DNA from: Candidatus Methanoperedentaceae archaeon
GTDB lineage: Archaea; Halobacteriota; Methanosarcinia; Methanosarcinales; Methanoperedenaceae
Assembly: GCA_027371625.1 (NCBI GenBank)
Contig: DAHXMQ010000246.1
Location: 1 to 10,368 of the forward strand
Length of the DNA: 10,368 bases
Reading direction: 5' to 3'
Every line of letters begins with the position of its first letter. Within the stretch, counting starts at the first letter, position 1. A program made the translations under genes and the position numbers. Below, in pieces: positions 6,209-10,368 of the stretch. Under the pieces are notes generated by a model. That model did no database searches and was not told where the DNA came from. It saw only the letters and a program-made list of their open reading frames with translations.

Positions 6209-6985
6209 ATGAAACACCCGCCAACAATATTCATTAAAGCCGCAACCCTTCCCGATGCATGGAGACAGGCTGTGAATGAAATCATGAAAAATGGAATGAT
6301 CATTCAGACAGAGTACGGTCCCGCATCTAAGGACGTATGCTCTGTAATAGAAATCTCACATCCTTACGAGAGCCCAATGCTGCATCCGGATTTCCCAACG
6401 AAAACGCAGCATACAGAAGAATACCTGAAACAATGGTATCGTGAATACGACTGGATCGGACAGGGATTCGACTACAACTACATGAACAGGTTGACTCATT
6501 ACCCCGCAGCACGCAAACAATGCGATGAAGAATACATTAAGCTGCGCACAATAGCTGGCAAAGAGCCCGAAACCTACTACGAGAAAAACCCGGAAAAAAA
6601 GGATTTCATCGACCAGATATCCGAAATTTCGGTAAAAATCAACCACGGCATCTCCAGAAGACTGCAAGCCATCACATGGATTCCAAGCCGGGATTTGTTC
6701 GTCAAGGAAGACCAGCCGTGTTTGCAGAGGCTGTGGGTTCGCAATCTACTCAACGGCACCTGCGAATTGCATGTAATGTTGCGTTCCCGCGACGCATATG
6801 CTGCATGGAACAGCAACATGATTGGATTGCTGACAATGGTGAACAGGGAAATCCTCGAACCCAATAAGATGAAACTCGTAAAATTGGTCGACTTCTGCAA
6901 TTCGCTGCATATCTATGAAGCAGACTGGGAAGCAGCATTAAAAGTCCGCAGATTGCCCGTGAACCCCATGCTGATAAGAGGTTGA
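6209..6985 (+). CDS. thyA: Thymidylate synthase, archaeal ThyA-type
   Basis: ThyA methylates dUMP to dTMP using methylene-tetrahydrofolate (or, in some archaea, methanopterin derivatives). The 258-residue protein keeps the key sites: the catalytic Cys171 in QPCLQ, the phosphate-binding arginines in SRR at 149-151, RSRD at 192-195 and HIYEADW at 234-240, which holds the His and Tyr that hold the deoxyribose. Asn203, eight residues after Asp195, corresponds to the Asn that selects dUMP; dCMP hydroxymethylases have Asp there, so an unusual pyrimidine activity is less likely. The N-terminus (DAWRQAVNEIMKNGMIIQTEYG) is the archaeal form, and residues 120-135 hold an insertion-like charged loop. 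The ribosome binding site GAGGAGA at 6195-6201 is strong, with 7-base spacing. It sits between the 157-aa and 59-aa proteins in a tight cluster. Extra thyA copies are common on large viruses and plasmids. Confidence 0.9.
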   Translation: MKHPPTIFIKAATLPDAWRQAVNEIMKNGMIIQTEYGPASKDVCSVIEISHPYESPMLHPDFPTKTQHTEEYLKQWYREYDWIGQGFDYNYMNRLTHYPAARKQCDEEYIKLRTIAGKEPETYYEKNPEKKDFIDQISEISVKINHGISRRLQAITWIPSRDLFVKEDQPCLQRLWVRNLLNGTCELHVMLRSRDAYAAWNSNMIGLLTMVNREILEPNKMKLVKLVDFCNSLHIYEADWEAALKVRRLPVNPMLIRG

Positions 6986-6987
6986 TC

Positions 6988-7167
6988 ATGCCTGAACGAT
7001 TCTTTTTTGTTCGGGTCAATCCAAAAGCGCAAAGTGAAGAAAACGCAATCAAGCTCAGGGATTCACTCCTTGCGCGGGGATATTATGCAATGGTTCAAAG
7101 CGAACCGCTTGAAAAAACATGCCGACCAAAAACAAAGGATGATAGTAAAAACCGACACCAATCCTGA
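6988..7167 (+). CDS. Small hypothetical protein downstream of thyA, 59 aa
   Basis: The start at ATG6988 is chosen over TTG6982 because GAGG at 6978-6981 lies 6 bases upstream and overlaps the end of thyA, pointing to coupled translation. The N-terminal 40 residues predict beta-alpha-beta (RFFFVRVNP, then SEENAIKLRDSLLARG, then YYAMVQSEP), half of a ferredoxin-like fold. The last 19 residues are charged and probably disordered. No family was recognised. A second frame, open from 7007, overlaps it and looks like a shadow. Confidence 0.55.
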   Translation: MPERFFFVRVNPKAQSEENAIKLRDSLLARGYYAMVQSEPLEKTCRPKTKDDSKNRHQS

Positions 7168-7245
7168 ACACCAACACCCACTGCAATTATGATGGACATA
7201 TAACTAAATTTTCTTCAAAACAACGAACGGAAGTGAAATAACGAT

Positions 7246-7482
7246 ATGAAACAAATATTAGTACCCGTACAGAAAGAGAAAACGGCTGACAGAACAATCT
7301 CTCTCCGAGAGCTCGCAGCCAAACACTCGACGAAAATATCGTCCAGCAACGCGCTTGCACTCGTAACCGTTGGCAATGAAACGCATGCGCTTCACCTGAA
7401 CGAAATGGTACCTACAAACGCGCAACTGCTTCTTGACGAAAACGAGCACGTTATCGAACTGCAGCCCATGCAAGGCGGATGA
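7246..7482 (+). CDS. Ubiquitin/ThiS-like beta-grasp protein ending in Gly-Gly
   Basis: This 78-residue protein ends in ELQPMQGG, the exposed Gly-Gly tail used by ThiS, MoaD, ubiquitin and archaeal SAMPs for adenylation and transfer. The order of elements fits a beta-grasp fold: strand QILVPVQ, helix TISLRELAAKHS, strand ALALVTVGN, HALHLNEMVPT, and final strand HVIELQP. The helix start, the VxVGN turn and the DENEHVIELQP-GG end align by eye with ThiS. It may therefore be a sulfur carrier or a protein modifier. No E1 (ThiF/MoeB-like), E2 or JAB protease gene occurs in the window, so it would depend on host enzymes. GGAAGTGA at 7229-7236 precedes ATG7246 by 9 bases. A run of eight Ts at 7503-7510 likely ends the transcript. 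A chance Gly-Gly end cannot be excluded from one sequence. Confidence 0.65.
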   Translation: MKQILVPVQKEKTADRTISLRELAAKHSTKISSSNALALVTVGNETHALHLNEMVPTNAQLLLDENEHVIELQPMQGG

Positions 7483-7502
7483 ATCTACTCCCCCGCACTG
7501 CC

Positions 7503-7559
7503 TTTTTTTTCAGAAAAAGAAACCTTTGTTGAAAAATGTTTTTACATTTCGTTTTTTTT
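7503..7559 (+). terminator. Two poly-T tracts between the Gly-Gly protein and the ATPase
   Basis: Eight Ts occur at 7503-7510 and eight more at 7552-7559, with TTTTTAC near 7539-7545 between them. Archaeal RNA polymerase terminates at such tracts without a hairpin. They suggest that the 78-aa gene and the ATPase are transcribed separately although neighbours. Confidence 0.6.
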
Positions 7560-7565
7560 CTCTTC

Positions 7566-7572
7566 GATATAA
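7566..7572 (+). promoter_or_regulatory. Candidate TATA box of the GHKL ATPase gene (leaderless)
   Basis: GATATAA is centred about 30 bases before ATG7599. No ribosome binding site lies upstream of this ATG, so a leaderless or near-leaderless transcript is the best reading. The box sits directly after the second poly-T tract. Confidence 0.45.
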
Positions 7573-7598
7573 CCTCCCATACAACTCATTGATCTCTT

Positions 7599-10241
7599 AT
7601 GATAGAAAACACACCTGAAACACCGTTCAAGACAATAGAACTCAGCCAGATTGCTCCGCTGAACATGAACCACAGCACCAACTCTCTTTTCGGCTCGAAC
7701 TTTATTCCAGTGGATATTGAAAAAGACGCTGCTTTCTATGCCCTTGCAAACCTGTACGGAAACTGGAAATCCGCAGTACGGGAATATATCGCCAATGCTG
7801 AGACGGCTTGCAAGGAAGCTGCAAAAACGACATCGAACTACACCCCTGAAATACGGATAGAAATAATTCCCCGGGAGAACAAATTCATCATAAAAGACAA
7901 CGGCATCGGAATAAGCGCCAAAGTGTTCCTTGACGTTTTTCGCTACTACGGCAGAAGCAGGTTCGGTTTTGATGAAACAACCAGCGGAAAGTGGGGATTT
8001 GGAGTAAAGAGCTACGTTATGCTCACAGGCACGCATGGCTCCATGCTGATAGAAACCAAAAACCGAGAAACTGATGAGGCTTTCTCGGTATATGCAAGAC
8101 AGAAAGGATATGACGTACTTCCCAGCACGCCTACCGATTACGGAACTGCGTTCACTATAATATACAAAAGAGATGTCCACTCTAATGACATCATAGATGC
8201 CGTTGAGAACATAGCAAAATACGTTGAAGTTCCCGTCTATCTAACAGTTCATGAGGGTGCAAAAGACGAAAAGGGAATGGATATTCAGACGATTGATAGA
8301 AAACTTATCAGCATGCATACATTCGAATCCGAAATCAATTCTGCTGAGATAGAAGAGGGACGCCTGGCAGGAATAATACCTATAGTTATCAAGCACGATC
8401 TTTTTGAGATATACGCAAACATCGTTCTTCGGTATGGCACTTATCGATTCAGCTTCCCGAATGTTTATAATATCACGAACGTGGGTTTTTACAACACTAA
8501 AAAGAAAGAAGATAATGTTTTCCTCATCAACATGCCCATTGATAAAATCTACGCTGACCCCGCAAGCCATCTCTCGAATGTGTGGGTAAGAATAAAACGC
8601 GAAGACGGAGCACAAATACCAGGCACTGACATTAAATTACCTGTGCCCACGCCGGACAGAGACCGACTTAAAAGTGATGAACTGGAAAAATTCGCAAAAT
8701 TTGTAACTGCGCTTATAAAAGACGAGATTACAAAAGTATACGAAAACGTACATACGATACAAGATTTCAATGCCCTGCCGCCTGCATTCAAGAACCTGAT
8801 AATAGCTCATCCTGAATCATTTAGTGGATTTCAATCCGCAGTCATTCGAGAACTTACCAGGGAATACAGGTTCATAAGCCTGAAAACATTGTCAGAGGAT
8901 GAAAAGAGCAATTATAAATGCACTTCACTTGCTGATATCCTGACAAATCACAAGAGAATCCTTTATTCAAAAAAGAGATCGGTGAAAAAGGAAATAATAA
9001 CCAGATTTCTCGATATGAATCGGGATGCCGCAATAATAATACCAGAGAAGATACATATCACTGAAGAAACGGCTGCACTGACTGGAATCTGTGCATTTGA
9101 GAATGAAGCGTCTCATATTGCTGAAGAAATCAGAGAGAGTGACCTGTTGACTCCCTCTTTCATCATTGTTTACGGAAATAGCGCAAACAGCATCATCGAA
9201 GGAAACAAATATCTCAGTGAAATAATAGAACTGAAAAGGCATATCATAGTTCTCAGAAGCAGCGACCGGATCAATCCATTCAGAAATATCTTTCTGAGAG
9301 ATCCGGAGGCGAGCAAATGGGCGGTAATGAAAACAAAAAACTCCAGGCAATATGATACGATAATTAAATCCTGCCAACCGCGTGGAGTAAAAACATTCTT
9401 TACAATGGAAGAAGCCGTTGATGTCGCGCTTGGAACCGAGCTAACTACCAACGAAGGAATAATGACCCTATCTGAAATACGGAACAAGATTGAACAAAAA
9501 GACGACGTGGTACTTCACCATTTACCATTACAGCAGGAAAACCTGCTTGTAGAGGAGTTGAATAACGTGGATTTCCTTTACGTTCCTCTATCTGGCAACA
9601 AATTCTTCCTCGCCTCACTGGTTCTCTATGACCACTTAATGGAAGACATTATCAAAAACACGTTGTTCCTTAGCACACATGCAGTTTATAAAGACCACTA
9701 CTTCAAAAAAGGTATCCATGCGGACACCGAAAAAACCAATCTGGTAATCTTAGAAGAAGATAATGGTAAACTCCGTCTTCTTGAAATAATTCCAAGATGC
9801 GTAGATGAGAACAACATCCGTGATGCGATTAAAACACGGGATCGCTATAGAAACATGAACCCTTCTGATGTAAACTACGTTATATTCACAACAGATAATG
9901 TAAGCGATAAAAACAACGCTTTGGCAGAAAATAATAATATTAAGATAAAGAAAATCGATAAAAATACGATTCTTCATCTCATCGATACTCCGTACAATAT
10001 GCTTGACAAAATGCATATTCCTCCTGAGAAAATTGGACTATCTACACTTCTATATCACCAATATTTGCCAGACGCACTGTTTAACATGCTGATATATGCT
10101 CATCTGCATTTCAAGGAACACAAAGAACTGCATGAGACGCTTATGAAAATGATAGTAGAAACAAAGGTTCGTTCCATGAATACGATATACGAAAATGGAC
10201 ATTCGCTCCACACGGATCCACTAGCGAACAGCCTGGAGTGA
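7599..10241 (+). CDS. Large GHKL-family ATPase, rIIA-like, C-terminus cut by an IS end
   Basis: The N-terminal 190 residues of this 880-residue protein carry the Bergerat ATP-binding fold shared by Hsp90, MutL, GyrB, TopoVI-B and histidine kinases. The N box is EYIAN at 62-66, with the metal-binding Asn66. The G1 box is DNGIG at 100-104, the G2 box GKWGFG at 130-135, and YGTAF at 181-185 provides the conserved Thr. Around 345-360, PTPDRDRLKSDE recalls the PSRE-type segment of phage rIIA proteins and may supply a basic residue to the nucleotide. No H-box of a kinase, no C-terminal domain of MutL and no membrane segment is visible. The remaining 500 residues are unrecognised. The stop TGA at 10239-10241 is made by the first bases of an inserted IS3-like end, so the natural C-terminus may differ. 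It follows the Gly-Gly protein in the same direction. Confidence 0.8.
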   Translation: MIENTPETPFKTIELSQIAPLNMNHSTNSLFGSNFIPVDIEKDAAFYALANLYGNWKSAVREYIANAETACKEAAKTTSNYTPEIRIEIIPRENKFIIKDNGIGISAKVFLDVFRYYGRSRFGFDETTSGKWGFGVKSYVMLTGTHGSMLIETKNRETDEAFSVYARQKGYDVLPSTPTDYGTAFTIIYKRDVHSNDIIDAVENIAKYVEVPVYLTVHEGAKDEKGMDIQTIDRKLISMHTFESEINSAEIEEGRLAGIIPIVIKHDLFEIYANIVLRYGTYRFSFPNVYNITNVGFYNTKKKEDNVFLINMPIDKIYADPASHLSNVWVRIKREDGAQIPGTDIKLPVPTPDRDRLKSDELEKFAKFVTALIKDEITKVYENVHTIQDFNALPPAFKNLIIAHPESFSGFQSAVIRELTREYRFISLKTLSEDEKSNYKCTSLADILTNHKRILYSKKRSVKKEIITRFLDMNRDAAIIIPEKIHITEETAALTGICAFENEASHIAEEIRESDLLTPSFIIVYGNSANSIIEGNKYLSEIIELKRHIIVLRSSDRINPFRNIFLRDPEASKWAVMKTKNSRQYDTIIKSCQPRGVKTFFTMEEAVDVALGTELTTNEGIMTLSEIRNKIEQKDDVVLHHLPLQQENLLVEELNNVDFLYVPLSGNKFFLASLVLYDHLMEDIIKNTLFLSTHAVYKDHYFKKGIHADTEKTNLVILEEDNGKLRLLEIIPRCVDENNIRDAIKTRDRYRNMNPSDVNYVIFTTDNVSDKNNALAENNNIKIKKIDKNTILHLIDTPYNMLDKMHIPPEKIGLSTLLYHQYLPDALFNMLIYAHLHFKEHKELHETLMKMIVETKVRSMNTIYENGHSLHTDPLANSLE

Positions 10242-10368
10242 ACCCCATTTTGTGGACAACCAGTTAAGAAACTTCTCAATTTAAAACCTCCCTTCAGATT
10301 TTTCAAATTCTTCAGGAGTGACGTACCCGATAGACGAATGAACCCGCTTTTTATTGTACACCACTTCT
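10239..10368 (-). mobile_element. End of an IS3-family insertion sequence
   Basis: TGAACCCCATTTTGTGGACA begins at 10239 and has the form of IS3-family terminal repeats (TGA, then a C-run, then TTTTGTGGACA). It lies 42 bases outside the stop codon of the transposase fragment on the - strand, the usual distance. The rest of the element and the other repeat are beyond the window, so a target duplication cannot be checked. Confidence 0.7.
10281..10368 (-). CDS. IS3-family transposase (OrfB, rve integrase), C-terminal fragment
   Basis: On the - strand, 28 codons end at a TAA (10281-10283) and read EVVYNKKRVHSSIGYVTPEE followed by FEKSEGRF. YN..R.HSSIGY.TP.EFE is the characteristic tail of the IS3-family OrfB DDE integrase core. 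The catalytic D, D and E residues lie beyond the right edge. The gene is cut only by the window end, so its integrity is unknown. It points away from the IS end and toward the ATPase gene. Confidence 0.85.
   Translation of the reverse strand, partial: EVVYNKKRVHSSIGYVTPEEFEKSEGRF

Noticed and set aside
6209..6985. dCMP or dUMP hydroxymethylase making a modified base
   Set aside because: Asn203 is kept at the position that distinguishes ThyA from dCMP hydroxymethylase, and no base-modification partner genes are seen.
7007..7192. 61-codon + frame overlapping the 59-aa gene after thyA
   Set aside because: The competing frame has the better ribosome binding site and a regular beta-alpha-beta pattern; this one is basic and patternless.
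7542..8180. 212-codon open frame on the - strand
   Set aside because: It lies wholly antisense to the GHKL ATPase motifs, is rich in Cys, Phe and Ser as mirror frames usually are, and has no recognisable domain.
1..10368. tRNA genes, rRNA and CRISPR arrays
   Set aside because: No cloverleaf-like arm sequences, no rRNA-like blocks and no regularly spaced repeats were found on reading through the window.

Overview
The window looks like an accessory, probably mobile or virus-derived segment of an archaeal genome. The archaeal signs are a TFB-type transcription factor (two cyclin-like repeats), TATA boxes about 26-29 bases upstream of start codons with no ribosome binding site (leaderless promoters), poly-T tracts after genes, an archaeal-style thymidylate synthase and a VapBC pair. 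A methanogen or ANME relative (Methanosarcinales-like) would fit, but that is inference only. All complete genes are on the + strand; only the IS fragment at the right edge is on the - strand.

Layout. 1-~103: a likely 3' end of an IS200/IS605-type (TnpB) element, with its terminal hairpin. 92-1840: a SNF2-type helicase whose open frame runs into that end without a start codon, so it is probably 5'-truncated. 1837-1888: a short hairpin-containing unit bounded by direct repeats. 2007-2636: a leaderless VapB-VapC toxin-antitoxin pair. 2729-3991: three unrecognised genes (271, 85 and 56 aa; the last was found by hand). 3992-4305: T-rich spacer. 4306-4929: a protein of unknown function with a CPVC cysteine motif. 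5049-5644: a TFB lacking the zinc ribbon and split by a -1 frameshift near 5156. 5731-7167: a tight cluster of a two-domain helical/winged-helix-like protein, a thymidylate synthase (ThyA) and a 59-aa protein. 7246-7482: a 78-aa beta-grasp, ubiquitin/ThiS-like protein ending in Gly-Gly. 7599-10241: an 880-aa GHKL-family ATPase. 10239-10368: the end of an IS3-family element with the C-terminus of its transposase on the - strand; the first three bases of this IS end supply the ATPase's stop codon.

How the genes fit together. A SNF2 helicase, ThyA and a phage rIIA-like GHKL ATPase together recall the nucleotide-metabolism and host-takeover cargo of large tailed viruses. A partial TFB could redirect or block host transcription. 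A carrier-like Gly-Gly protein lies immediately upstream of the ATPase, and no E1, E2 or deubiquitinase is visible. Both outer genes seem damaged by insertion sequences and the TFB is frameshifted, so the segment may be partly decaying. The strongest candidates for something undescribed are the Gly-Gly protein plus GHKL ATPase pair and the zinc-ribbon-less TFB.
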